In this document: in pieces, positions 1 to 12,866 of the stretch | Position numbering within the stretch: the stretch's first letter is position 1 | Layout of the letters: the number at the start of each line of letters is the position of its first letter | Assembly (NCBI GenBank): GCA_037903355.1 | Contig: JBAJFE010000005.1 | Coordinates: 310,001 to 374,000, forward strand | From: Trichuris trichiura | Lineage: Eukaryota > Nematoda > Enoplea > Trichinellida > Trichuridae | Length of the DNA: 64,000 bases | Direction: 5' to 3' | Position numbers and translations under genes: made by a program | The notes under the pieces: model-generated | Database searches by the model: none | What the model was told of the DNA's origin: nothing | The model's input: only the letters and a program-made list of their open reading frames with translations

Positions 1-825
1 TATCCATTTAGTTATTCTGGTGTATGCGAGAGCAACAAACACTTCACCTGCAAACGAAATTTTTTAAATTCAACTTACCTTGTCTACAACAATTGCTAAA
101 CAGGCCAACGTCTCCAAAATGTCGGTTGCTGTTAACCTGAAAGCGACTATTAAATTTCATTTCCATTACAATCAAACGTAAAGAGCTCAAGGTTTTTCCG
201 GCTGTTAGCGCATTTTGCCGTCAACCTTTACTCTTTTTCCGGATATGCAACCGGCTGAGAGATCACACCTTTATAGAACAATTCAAATTTTTTATTTGTA
301 ACAAATTGCACTTTCGAACAAAGGGAAAAGCGAAACTTTTGAGGGAAATCAATTCAGAAGGGAGCAAACGAAAATACGACAACGGTATAATAGTTCGATA
401 CGACAACACAAGTATTCTCAATCTCAAACCCACTATTATTGTCTCTCCTACCCGACAAATGGGAAGGTCAGCGGGAGCTCAGAAGGGAAAACTGATGGAT
501 ACCACAAGCTCAAACCTCTCCCGCGCATACTCACTTACTGCCTTACCTATTTTCCCGTCAAGAAGCTGTCACCCTTCAAGACCCTACGCTGTTCAGCTCC
601 AGGGTCATTTTCGCGCACACAGACCGGAACAGGACAGCACTTCCTACCACATCCCGCTACTTATTCCCACTACCTTGTTTTCTACATGGGGGGTTCGTCG
701 CCGCGGTCTTTGCACTCAGTTCAGTGTCCACTGTCCAGCACCCATTGACTATTGTCCGCTTTCCAGGTCCACTGTTCCTACTTCTCACACTGGGGACGCA
801 CGGCAGTCAACATGCGTCAGACGGC

Positions 826-975
826 ACTCGACATGCTACTCACGACATACTACATGCTACTCACGACACACGACATGCGACTCACGACATACGACATGCG
901 ACAGACGACACACGACATGCGACAGACGACACACGACATGCGACTGTCACATGTGACATGCGGCACATGTGACAA
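826..975. repeat. Minisatellite, ~21-bp unit rich in ACGACATGCGAC
   Basis: Direct, slightly degenerate tandem repeats of a unit of roughly 21 nt containing CACGACATGCGAC and CACGACATAC variants run through this stretch, then decay into CACATGTGACATG repeats. The three forward frames stay open through it only because the repeat lacks stops, so the apparent proteins are artefacts. Confidence 0.9.
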
Positions 976-1037
976 ATGACAAGCGTGACATGTGACATGC
1001 AGATGATGCAATATTGTCGTTGTTTACTAATCTCAAC

Positions 1038-1103
1038 GGATAGCGCCTCACCCCCGCCACCCCCCTTTTTTTTTTTTTGGGGGGGGCGGGGGGGCAGCTA
1101 TCC
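1038..1103. repeat. G/C-rich inverted repeat with poly-T loop
   Basis: GGATAGC at 1038-1044 is mirrored by GCTATCC at 1097-1103. Inside them a C-rich arm (CCCCCGCCACCCCCC) faces a G-rich arm (GGGGGGGGCGGGGGGG) across a T tract. The strands could form a long hairpin, and the G-rich arm could form a quadruplex. No gene is attached to it. Confidence 0.8.
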
Positions 1104-3574
1104 TTTCCATGCACCTTATTCTCAAGTAGAATGTATCTCACCCGCCCTCCCCTCCGGAAACCAATATCTAAACCCACTATTCCCTATTGGATGTGAACCC
1201 CGTATGCATGCTGGAACCTATAGTGCCTACCCTCGCCCTGCCTACTGCATACTTACACGTTGATCCCGGACTTTTCCATTTTTCTCTTTCTTTTCTTGCT
1301 CCTCTTGTTGTCCCTGTTCGTTTCTTCTCGTTTCTTTTCCGTCCTCGAATTGTCTTCTTGCATCCGTTGGTGTGGATCCTAAACACGGAACCATAAACCT
1401 TATGAAATGTTGGACTGCAACCGCGATAGAAAAGACACGCGCCAGTTGAAAATTTTATTCACGCAATCACACAAAATGTATGCGTAGAAGTGTTATTCAC
1501 GAAATCAACAAATTCTTTTTTTCATTGTTTTTCAGAGCTTTCAGGACTGGCCAGGTCCCGTCGTCAGCAAGTCAGCAGTTGTCCATTCGAGTGCTTTTCC
1601 TGAAAAAGAAATTTTTGTCACAAAAAGTCGATTGGACAAAATGTACTTATCTTTTCAAGAAGAGGGCCAAATTTCTTCAAAGTCGAACTATAAACGCTAA
1701 ATTAATTAATTAATTTCATATGAACAACATGCGACTGCTACGGTATTCCCTTCATGCTGTAACATGCATACATGCAGCAGTGACGCGACAATGTCGAACG
1801 ACGTCCACTTTGTCTCTGTTTAAATTGTTCCACACAACCATTTGGCAATTCTAAAAACCTAAAAATGCAATTCTAATCTTGCAAATTTGACTTCCTGCAA
1901 AGGGATTACCTTATCAGCATTAGTCGCCAACGCCGTCCTTATCTGCATGTCGAAAGACTAAAACGATAAGATTAAATTCTTGAAACTGTACAGTTTCTTT
2001 TGCTCTATTGATCACCTAAAATACCTTGTCACTTTTCTTTGAATGCGGAATAATTCTCGCACAAAATTCATTGTTGTGAAGGGGACACCATATGCTAATG
2101 ACAAGATGTGCTTGTACATTGTCAACCTGAAAGAGTAAAAAGTTATCATAATAAAACTTTTTATTTTATACTTACAGGAAGAGCAATATCTGTTCTTCAT
2201 TTCAGCAAACAGATTTTTTTTATCGGTCCGTTGACGACAAAATGAGACAAGTCCGGAAAGCTCTGAGAAACATTGCAGCAAACTCGCTTTTGTCAAACGA
2301 GTTTTTCCAGTAAATAACACTTCGACGCAAAGACAAAAAATATAGCAAACAAAAAGTGGGGGGTCAAAATATGGAACTGTGTAAAGCACAGCTGCGATTA
2401 ACGAAAAAGGAGGGAGAGCGATCGCAGTTCAGCCGATGCCGTCGACGAGAAAATCGAAAAATGAAATTAAATTTACTGTGCTCTGTTCACGTCGATACTT
2501 ATTATGCAAATTTGACCGTGACCGATAAACCTTTAGACTGTTTGCTTTACAACGAGTGTGAGCGCTCGGCTGACTAAAACGGAACGAACGATTTACACAA
2601 ACTATTTACTTTACTAATACGTCGGATTGGAAGGGCAACTGCGCAAGCCTTGAGGCAAATTTTAGTTTGGGTAAACATTGCCATATACAATGAAACTTAT
2701 TATTTTTTAAAACTGAATTTGATCCTTTCTTAAAAACAAATAAAAGGCATTATTAACGTGATTGTTTCAACACGTCAGTATAAATGCCAAGAATCGATGA
2801 GAAAAATAAAATCCAATTGTAATGAACTTTTTTTTACCCAACTTCAAAAAGTAAGGTTACCAATAGAAGATAATAATGTGTTCTGACAAAAGAAACCACA
2901 AATGAGAAAAGCTTTACTTGTGCTTCAAAGGAACCAATAAGAATCCATCACTGATCCAAATAAAACAACAATTTTACCTGAATCTTAACCTGCAAAGAAG
3001 CTGAATGAAATGAAATGATTTATCGATCAATAATTCTTGTATATCCCCGCGCTGAACAACCATTTCTTTGCACCCGTAAGCAATAGAAACACGTTAAGTA
3101 ATACTAATGAGAGCACAGTTCTCAATGGCCGTCCAGTGATGTATTAGGAAATGTATTAACGCTACTAAGGGACATCTGCTCTCATGGAATTGCAGAACGT
3201 TACTTATCCATTGCCCATTTTTAATTCTTTAGTTCCTTATTCTCCCATTTCTTCGTCTTTTCCCAGGCTCACTGAATACACTAGGCAGATTAGTAATAAC
3301 ATTTTGCATGCTAATTCATCTCCACAAATCATTCTTTATTCTTCTTTGACATATATGCAAACGGCTGCAGAATTGATCCGAAGCATATTGGTTACATAAA
3401 ACTCCAATAAGTTATCTGCAAAATAATGGGTAATCTGTCCAAATTAATATTGTCAAAAATAAATAAACGTTTTTTTCATTTGAAAGTATATCAGTATAAG
3501 ATGGTTGTTGTTCCGTAGTGCATGTTCACATTAACACATTCGTTTTTTGTAACACAAGTTGCTTCATAATGGGA

Positions 3575-3975
3575 TAATGTTTCACGGCTTTTCCCGTTTT
3601 TTGTCCGTGTTAGTACCTGTAATTAAACAAAGCAGCTGCTCTACCAAAGGATGGATGAGCGATTATTAGGAAACGATATACTGAACCAATACATTCAACC
3701 TTGTTTCAGCGCTATCCGAACACTTTACTTCCGTAGTCTGTGAGATGGAAGAGAGCTCATTTTCGGACTTAGGAAAGAGCTTTCCTCCATTTCACTGACG
3801 ACGGAACTAGAGCGTTCCTAAAGCTCTGAAATAAAAAGTTTAGTGTATTGGTCCTGTACAATTTTTCTTAATAATCGCTCATCCATTCGTTGGTAGACCA
3901 ATTGTTTCATTTAGTTACACATACCAACACAAACACAAATATAAACGGGAAAAGCCGTAGAAGCTCTACCAAAAA
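3575..3975. mobile_element. MITE-like inverted-repeat element, copy A
   Basis: The left end carries CACGGCTTTTCCCG followed by a GTGTTAGTACCTGTAATTA segment, a GCTCTACCAA segment and GGATGAGCGATTATTAGG. The right end carries the reverse complement in mirror order: AATAATCGCTCATCC, TTGGTAGA, an A/T-rich spacer, then ACGGGAAAAGCCGTAG. The centre also folds on itself (an ACTTTCTT/GGAACTAGAGCGTTCC part). There is no coding capacity, so this fits a non-autonomous DNA element. Boundaries are approximate. Confidence 0.7.
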
Positions 3976-4135
3976 CCATTCGCTTTTCTAATTACAAGTG
4001 CGCAGTATGAGTAATAAAAGAGATTAAAAGTTAGAAATTTTTACTTACGAAATAATAATGTACCTCAGTTTTTCAAAATGGAAAGAACGCATTTCATTCC
4101 ATAAAAAGAATAACAATAAAGCCCTGTTAATATAA

Positions 4136-4530
4136 ACACGAGTGCTTTGTAACGGGCATGTGTTTCATGTTTGTTAAATCTTTTACGCTTTTTCTGGTTT
4201 TTTCTGTGTGATTGTATCTGTAATTAGCCAAAACAATTGCTCTAACAACGAGTGGATTAGCGATTATTAGCATAAATTCAAAAACAATACAGTCAGCTTT
4301 TTTATTTAAAACTTTTGGAACGCTCCAGTTCCGTCAGAAACTTCTCCATCTCACTGATGACGAAACTAGAGCGTTCCGAAAGCTCTAAATAAAAATGCTG
4401 ACTGTATTGTTTTTGAATTTTTCCCAATAATCGCTCATCCTTTTGTTGGTAGAGCAATTTTTACAAATAACTAATTACAGAGACCATCACACAGAGAAAA
4501 AACGGGAAAAGCCGTAGAAAATCGAACAAA
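4136..4530. mobile_element. MITE-like inverted-repeat element, copy B
   Basis: This is a second member of the copy A family about 200 bp away. GTGTGATTGTATCTGTAATTA, GCTCTAACAACGAGTGGATTAGCGATTATTAG and AAAACAATACAGTCAGC on the left are mirrored by GCTGACTGTATTGTTTTTGAA, AATAATCGCTCATCC, TTGGTAGAGC and ACGGGAAAAGCCGTAGA on the right. An internal GGAACGCTC/GAGCGTTCC pair continues the palindrome. It is non-coding. Confidence 0.7.
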
Positions 4531-5547
4531 GAGCCCTGTTAACAATCATAAATCAAATCAATTTATAAAGACGGCGGTAGAAGAAAGAAGTTACTAATTA
4601 GTTTCATTTCACTTTATAGCATGGCTTAGTTCACTTCTTTTGCTAAGTAAAGGAATTGCATACAACATTTAATGACGAAATCGTTCAAATTGCTTTGAAA
4701 ACGTAATTCCTCCTAACGGGTGTGTGTAATAGCATAATTTATACGGAAACTCCCCGTTCGAAAAAACGTTTAATCGCGAAGCTTTCGGGGATCGCCTGCC
4801 CCCGTCTTCAGCGCAAGTAGATGGCAGAGATTGCTGGCACGCCCTTTATGTGGGAATAGTGCTTTAAACCACGGGAACTTGGGTCGTTTTAAAGGAAATA
4901 AAGCAATACTTAAACGGGCGATCAGTTGAGGGAGCCGGGGAAGGCTGAAAGGGAGGAAGAAACATGCATACTTATGATTAGTAAAACTATTGCAAAAACT
5001 ACAAACAAATGGAAAGTTTTTGAACGAAGAATCGTTAAACTATTGCAAATGTGGAACCTATCGCTTTCCTAAAATGTTTAGAAAAATCATAACAAAGCAA
5101 TTTAATCTTCTAAATTAATAATAAAAACAAAGAGCGTATGTTAAAAGACTGCACATCTCACAAAGCACATCAGTCTTTTAATGTCTTCACGGCAATCATT
5201 CGTTTAATATGGACGACGAAGACAAAATATGATGGATGAATGCACACGACAAACCGCTCTTCTCTTCATCAGTAACATTTGTACTTAATGAGCTGTTCTT
5301 AACTTCTATATTTGAAGACATTGCTGACAATGAGAACTATGGATTACGAAACTTCGGATAGTTCCTTACATATTTGCCAAATCTTCGATTATACGGACAA
5401 ATTACGATGAAAACGCCAAATTCATTCAATGAAATACAATCTTTGCATGATTCCAACCTGCCGCTTCAAAAGTATAAGAGGTAAAAAGCCGCTTTCAATA
5501 GTAACTGAAGGACAGGAATTTTAGCTGCACTTTAAACAATCAAAGGT

Positions 5548-5708
5548 TTTCTTTTTGAAAAATTCTTCTTTACAGTTTCAACCCGTTTTGTTTTCACGTA
5601 ACGTTTATGGGACCCCAGAGCTCCGTCTACAATGTTTATGAGGGAAAGAAACGTTACGTGAAATCAAAACAGGTTGAAACCGTAAAGAAGAATTTTTCAA
5701 AAAGAAAA
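5548..5708. repeat. Imperfect palindrome with ~59-bp arms
   Basis: The left arm (about 5548-5606) contains TTTGAAAAATTCTTCTTTAC, TTTCAACCCGTTTTG and CACGTAACGTTT. The right arm (about 5649-5708) is its reverse complement with a few mismatches. A ~42-nt spacer separates them. It resembles a small fold-back element but is unrelated in sequence to the 3.6 and 4.2 kb elements. Confidence 0.75.
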
Positions 5709-7582
5709 TTGAAACACCCGTTACGAAAAGAAAAAAGAAAGAGCCAAAAGTTTTGGCGACATTTTGGCACCATACTGAATAACTTATGGATTTCATCACG
5801 TCACGTTGGGATCAATCGGATCATATGCCTTCATTAAATAGAAAAATGATGTATACTTTTCTGATATTAAAAGTGTCTTCTTCGGCATTAAACGACACCG
5901 TCACAACAATGCAACTATTCGAAAACCGTTCCATTATTACGGCTGAAAAGTGGACAAACTTTTAAATAATTGCAACACGCTTCATTTTGCTACTTTGTGC
6001 TACTCAATATTGCATCGAAAACGAAGTTAACATTACGTTAACGTTGCCTAAAAAAATGAAACAGAAGTTTTTCTTGTTTCTTCAATGGACAAAAAGTGAC
6101 TCTTACATTTAACTTAATGAAAACATTTTCTGCTTTTTGTCATAATGGACTTCAACTTTGCCATCCATAATTTAACCGGGAAATAACCATTCGTGAATTA
6201 CATGTAAAAATTTTAAAAAGTCGCTCTTAAATGTTTCAATAACTTCCTTTCAATAAATTAAATTAACTTTGGAATAACTGTCGCTTATACAACAGTTTTC
6301 TTCGCCGTAAACAACAGCTGTACGAAAAGTCTTATCTTTGCATATTACAAAAGCGAAGAGAATAAATTATTGTTACGAATTGAAATTGTTCCGCCCAGAC
6401 AACTATTTATTAATTTGATGCCGATACAATCTAAATGGTCATGAAATTACTGCAAAGTTCTGTCAAAGTAAATTTTTTAAACGTGCATATCTAAAACCCA
6501 CAAAACTATTCAAAACAAGTACGTATAAACTTGCGGGGCCCTTCCTTATTCTTTACCGTCAAAGTTAGTTTCATATTTCTGCATTCGTAATGAAATTGCA
6601 AACGTCGTACGAACTGAACATCAGTTAACGCTATTTTATAAAAAAATTATAAAAAAGCACAAACAAATTGTTTTTCTAACATTTCAATAGGTATCAATGG
6701 AATTGGCGTCCACGTATTTTAACTTCAGCAATGATAATTCTTCCTATAAAATTGAACTTTTAGCGTCAAGTGAGGAATTCTTTTATTTAGCACATTTATT
6801 GAACCGTGTGCTGAGCGGATATTGTTTTAAAACTTTCAAACTGCTCTTAAAACAGACGTTACAATGTTTCAGAGTGAAAAGAGCAATCGATGAAAAAGGA
6901 CGGAAACAGGACAACAGTTGACAGTGATGCGCAAACTGGTCATTACCGATTCAACTACAATTTCTTCTTGTAAAGCGGAAAATCGCTTTACAGACGATAC
7001 AGTAAACAGATCATAAGAATAATCACCAAAATGAACAATCCATTAATGTTTATATGAAAGAAGTACGCAAACTTGATCATTTCAATGTCATCTTAAATAG
7101 TCTAAATTGCTTGCTTAAGGAAAATTTAACAGTACATATATATGACAAATACATTATCAGACAATTATAAATTTTTATCGGATGATATTGCCATGATGAG
7201 AAAATTTATGTTTAAAATATAAACAGTGGAACTTTCGGCAATGAAGAAACTTATATTCTTTCTACTACGTTCAACGGACAAATGATACTAATATCGTTTT
7301 TTTCATTATTTCACAAATCTAACCATGCCTCGTTCATTATGTTTACATAAATTGTAATATAAACACTAGCGAATAGGGTCAGCTAATTTGCATTACCTTC
7401 TTCATCGCAAACATAGAAGCCATAGTACTTAACCAAAGTAAACGAACTATAGCAGAAGGTCAGGTGAGCTACTTCCTAAAATAAAGCAGCTAAATGAAGA
7501 TTCAACGTCAATTTGTGTTTCTAAGCCGCTTATAGTAAAGTCTAAAGGGTCACACATTAATTTGCATAAGGCTAATTTTTAG

Positions 7583-7597
7583 GGTATATAATACCCA
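7583..7597. promoter_or_regulatory. TATA-like palindrome, possible core promoter
   Basis: GGGTATATAATACCC contains a TATATAA box within a short palindrome, about 30 bp upstream of an ACAGTTTA initiator-like site. No reading frame follows before the GT tract. A chance match is likely. Confidence 0.2.
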
Positions 7598-7765
7598 CAC
7601 ACTGCTCGACAGTTTAGTGCGTCTTTGTCCGTCTGTGCTATATGCATTGTGCGCGTGTGTTGTAACCTTGCAGTGTGCACTGGCTGGTGTAACAGTTACA
7701 GAGCATGTGCAGCGCGGTGCGGTGTAGGGTGAGGTGTGTTGCGACGCGGCGTGGCGCAGAGTAGG

Positions 7766-7986
<221 letters not shown>

Positions 7987-9877
7987 GCGCGCGCTTCTGG
8001 AGTCGAGAACGTGGCGATGCGTTCAGGGTTAATTTTCGAATATTTTCATGAGAGTCAAACGATTGACGTCAAAAAGTTTTCGGAAAAGCAGTCTTATCCT
8101 TCTACAAACCGGAATCTCCTCTATACAGCCCTCACTTCAGCCTTTACGCTATCAGTTGTTCTGTCAATCGAAAAAGCTACAAGAGAACTTCCATTCACCT
8201 AAGACGAAAAACTGGAAGTGGAAGTACATTTTCAACTGAACTCATTACCGAAAATTTCACTTCTATAAGGAAAAAAGTTGTGATCCACAGGTGTTTGCGT
8301 CTTAAAAGTTATTGAAATTTCGTCGTAATCAGATGCTATCATATTATTCTTCTTTAGTATAAAAAGTTTTCCGTTCTTGCAACAACACAAAAAGTTTTGC
8401 GAAGCTTTTATCACCTCCAATGAGCCCTCTTCAGGACAAAAACCGTTTTTGACTGGAACGGGGAGCGGCTGTTCAGGAGCTCTTCCGTACTGACAGCGAA
8501 CCTGGAGACTCGCGAGTCGAGCCTTGATTCATCAAGGTTGGTTCCCACATGGCCGGAACCACATCAGAGCAATGTTCACACCGCCGTTCCCAGTGAAAGC
8601 ACAACACAGAATGACAGGTGAATTATTAAACGTGGGCAATGTAGCTGGGGTTTAAACAAAGAAATTTAACTTGTTTAATCCGCTTTTCCCTTGTTCCTTT
8701 CTCTCCTGTTTAGAAAAAGTTCGTAGTAAAATTCCTGATAACTTTTGGCTGGCATTAAAATTGTCCGCGCTATCCTCGCTAATGTATAGACCAAACGTTA
8801 GAAATTCTGTTTTGTTATTCGCTCAAAGTTGATACGGAAATTAAAGAAAGTCCTACCATGCGTCAATCAGCCAAGTGGATATGCTGAACACTTTCCGGTA
8901 GAAGTACGCTTTCCTGCACGCATATGCCTATCAAACAATTGACATGCGTTTCTCTTACGCAAAGCAATACGCGGCTGATTCTGAAAAAAAGAATTAATGT
9001 TGAACAATGAAAACGAAAAGAGGAAAGCAAACGTCACAACTACAAACTTTTCTTCGCTCGACCGATGTTTCAAAACGACAAGAATGCTTTTAACATGTCG
9101 AAGTGACATCCAAGCAGCGACTTGAGCTTAATAAACGTCTCTAAGAAACGAACTTTAGGGGTTCTGAAATTGCAATTCCACGTCAGCGCACAACCGTAAC
9201 GTTAACTGTTTGCAGGTAACGTTATCAGTAACTCACAAATGAGGTACCTAACCTCCTCTGACAACGCACTAGTACGATATTCGGCGTAAGTTCTTTTTTT
9301 GGTTAGCGAAACAGATGAAATGGTTCTTTACAACAGAGTAGAGTAATTTGAATTTGCACTAATTGAAGATGCAAGCGCACCAACAGCCCAAGTCAACTGA
9401 CTCACACTAAAATGAGAACAATCGCTTTGCGTATAGCCAAACTGACTTGGTTTTAAGGTTATTAGCTTCAGCTATTTTTAAACTGGAGCACAATGTTGAC
9501 AGACGAAGATCGCGCAATACCGTTTTTATCTTTCACTAAATGTATGTTTGACTTACGCCTGTAAATTACGGTCCGCTCAACATTTGTAGTTTTACAGAAT
9601 TAACAAAAACTACGTCCTTTTGAACTTCACTGTAAAGGTATTCGTCAAAATGCAAACATGCAGCAAAAAAGAGGTCAACGTAAAGGCCGTAAAGTAAAAA
9701 AGTATGCGCAAGGATGAAGTGTGAACTTATAAAGAAGAGAAGCTGAAAAATGTGTTAATAATCGACACTGGAGGGCGGTGCGCGTTTTATGAAGACATAC
9801 TAACTATAATAACGTAAGCGAAGTGAGCAAACTTAACAAACCGACGCCAATAGTGAAAAGGGTGGGGATTAATGAGG
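7987..9877. other. Intergenic, nothing recognised
   Basis: Reading frames are short and show no conserved motif, signal peptide or intron chain. The stretch lies downstream of NUP62. Confidence 0.5.
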
Positions 9878-12679
9878 TCATTTTAAAAATGGCTCGCTTG
9901 CTTTGCCGCTTGAAATTGCCTGCGCATCACTGCGAATCGCACCGGTCTTCTCTACAATCTCTTTGCTTTTCTGATCAATCCACTGTAGCAGATTCATTTG
10001 ATGACTCATTATTTCGGCAATTTGCATAACCTAAAAAATTAGACTAATTCAACAGCCGGTGGGACAAAGTTGAAATGTTTACTTACCGGATATTGGCAAC
10101 AGCTTGATCGGTCACTTTGTTCATTTTTTCAAACAACTTTTCAACATCGTCGACCATCTGCTTTAATTGAGTATCCAAGGCAACCTGGCGCCGAAGCCTT
10201 AACAGACAGCGCAATAATGGCTTACCGTCGGGGGGCATTTGAATCTTACATTTTTTCACGCTGCGTGTCGCAGTCCTCTCTGAATTCAGCTCTGCGGAAT
10301 TCTTCGTCTTTAGCGAATTCTCGTTCCAACAATTCGACAATCTGCAATAGCTCGGTTTGCTGCTGCGTAATGAAATCCAAGTCGAATTGGACGTCGCGTT
10401 GTTCCTGTTGCAACTCCTGTGTTCGTTCGACAAGTTCGTTAATCTTCAATAAACCAACTTAAGTCGTCTCGCTAAAGTGCATTCTGCAGTTGGCATAATT
10501 TACCTTCTCCGAATTGCTCACTATTATTCGATCACGAGCATTCACCTCGGTGGCCAACTTGTAAAATTGTTCTTTCAACTCGTTTACATCGTGCGTCCAC
10601 TTATTAATCAAGTCCTCCAATTCCTTATACGTCATATCCTTTGCTGGCTCGCTTTAAAATAAAAAACATAATGTATGTACACAACGAATGTACGTGGAAA
10701 CTATAATACGGTGCAGCGACGGTAGTTGCTGCCGTCGAAATTGGCTTCACGAAACTCTGCGTTGTAGTTGTAACCGACGGAACAGAAAACGACGAAAATG
10801 GTATAGCAGTGCTGGTTGTAACAGCAGCAGGTTGCATCAAGCCTACAAGGACCAAGTTAGGCTAAATTGGATTCCATCAAGCAAGCACTCACCAAAACCT
10901 GGAGCGCTTGACACTGCTGGCGTTGTAATCGTCGTTTGGATCACTGCTGTAGTCGTAGTCGTTGGCTCCTTCTCCTTAGAGGCAGTGACGCTAGGAGCTG
11001 CTGCGGTAGCAGAAAATCCGAATGGAGCCCCTTAAGAATTTGCAAAAACTATTTAAAATACATACATCAGCCGCATGGCATTACTGCCGCGGCTGTCATT
11101 ACAAAGAGGAACCCCTATCGCAGTTTTATATAAGCTACATTATGATCAACTGAAGAATCAAGTCCCAATAAGCTACTTACCGGAAGTAGTAGGTACATCG
11201 AATGAGAAAGGACCAGTGCTTCCCGCTGCGGCTGAAACAGAGCATTTTAAGCAAAAGCAAAGTTCCTCATTAAAGTCTACTCAATGACGGAGCTGAAGTG
11301 ACAGCGGCAGACGTAGTAACGCCAAACGACGGTACAATGCTTGGAGCTTTGGTCGTAGTCGTAAATGCAAAAATCGACGGTTGGCTAGCGGTTGGTTGAG
11401 TAGTTATAGTAGCCTGCGACACTGCAGGGGCTGTCGTAGTCCCAACTGCCGGAGTTGTACCAAATATTGGAGCAACAGTGGTTGTGACAGCCGCCGTACT
11501 AACTGTCGGTTTGAATCCCGAAAAAAGACCTGTCGCTGAAGTACCAAAAGATGGAGCCGATGTCGTCGCTGCAACGGTGGACGTAGTTGCCGCAAGCGAC
11601 ACTGTCGGCTTGGCATTAAACGCAAATGAAAATCCTCCAGTAGTGGTAACCGCAGCTGACGAAGTTGGGGTACCAAAACCGGCAAAAACGTTCGACGGAG
11701 TAGAAGTTAATGAACCGAACTGGAAGCCGCCTCCGCTGCTTTTTGAAACGGCAGTAGTGATAGTTGGAGCACCAAAAATGGTCGATGTTGTTGACGAGCT
11801 AGCAGCAGCCGTTGTCAACGGCGCCGAAGTTGTAGCAGTTGCGCCAACCCCAAAATTAAAACCTGTCGTTGACGCAACATTCGAACCGAATGGGGAGGCG
11901 CCAAAAATAGAGCTGCGAGTAGTGGTCGGAGGCGTACCAAAAGTTGCTGTACCAAAGGATGCCGAAGGAAAAGTGGAAGCTGCGGTGGCCATCGTTGACG
12001 CTGCGCCGAAAGTTCCAAGCGACCCAAACAGGGATGAACCAGCGCTGGACGGGGCTGTACTAACCGCCGTTTGGCCAAAAACGAAACCACCGGTTCCAGT
12101 TGAAGCGGAAGAAGAAATTGCACCGCTACCGAATAAAGGAGTGGTTGTTGCGGATGCCGCCGGTTGTCCAAACATAAATGTGCGGCCACTTTGCGTAGTC
12201 GGAGAAGAAAACAACGAAGGTGTCGACGTAGAAGCTGCTGCTCCGCTTTGACCAAATATATTGCCTTAAATTAAAAAAAAATGCGACATAGACTTAAAAC
12301 AGAATTCATGGCAAGCTAACAAAAACACACACGCTTTTCCGGGATGCAAAATGTAAGCAAGAAACCCAGAGCAATTGAAAATGTAAAAATTACATGTCGG
12401 AACTTTTATTAACAACCTTATCTTGTTTTGCTAACTTATACAGATATGCAACGCAAAAGGTCAACAGTGACTGACAGATTTCATATGTCTACCTCAAGAT
12501 TACAAAGGTGGATAAACCAAGTGGCGCCACCACGCTGAAAGCATGTTTCAATCGTTGAAACAACAATAAATATCATATAGAACAAAATTATCCTTACCAA
12601 ACGGTGACGAAGAACCAAAAAGGTTGCCGGTCGTTGCTGTAGGTGCCGAGCTGGTCACGTTGGGATTGTTAAACTGCAT
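9878..12679 (-). CDS. NUP62: Nucleoporin p62 (NUP62/Nsp1 family)
   Basis: Central FG nucleoporin of the pore channel complex (Nup62-Nup58-Nup54 in known species). I read nine exons: 12679-12598, 12264-11281, 11231-11181, 11030-10893, 10842-10710, 10651-10504, 10443-10250, 10197-10087 and 10030-9878. Introns of 49-60 nt dominate, with 333 and 150 nt exceptions. The first ~450 residues are Ser/Thr/Ala-rich and full of FG and FxFG repeats (e.g. GGFQFGS, SLFGSLGTFG). The rest is the coiled-coil Nsp1_C region: MTYKELEDLINKW, then FDLDFITQQQTELL, DTQLKQMVDD and a last exon with LLQWIDQKS, which matches the LQWIDQNS signature of animal p62. The start ATG at 12679 opens into MQFNNPNV. A splice-acceptor-like TTATTTCAG lies upstream at about 12757-12765. 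The last two exons do not join in frame (see findings). Identity is secure; the exact C-terminus is less so. Confidence 0.93.
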
Positions 12680-12866
12680 TTCTACGAAATACACAGCTAG
12701 CTTGGACGTTAACAAATGTAAAAGAAAAATTATGAACTAACGGATAAGATCGTCCGCTGAAATAAAAAAAAAGAACTTAGCAATAAATTAACAATTATTT
12801 AATGCCTCTAAAACAGAGAATCGACCATAACGAGAAACACAGTCATTCAAACAATAAGTAGACTCT

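Larger units (their letters stand above)
1..7560. other. Gene-free stretch with several repeats
   Basis: No open reading frame here has recognisable protein similarity, domain structure or a supported intron chain. All frames are short and AT-rich. It contains the minisatellite, hairpin and inverted-repeat elements listed separately. Short unrecognised exons cannot be excluded by eye. Confidence 0.6.

Noticed and set aside
306..979. Overlapping plus-strand frames with Thr-Cys/His repeats
   Set aside because: Produced by the minisatellite; no family similarity.
11478..12251. Plus-strand 257-codon frame opposite NUP62
   Set aside because: It is the antisense shadow of the FG-repeat exon; its Val/Ala/Pro-rich composition follows from the repeat codons on the other strand.
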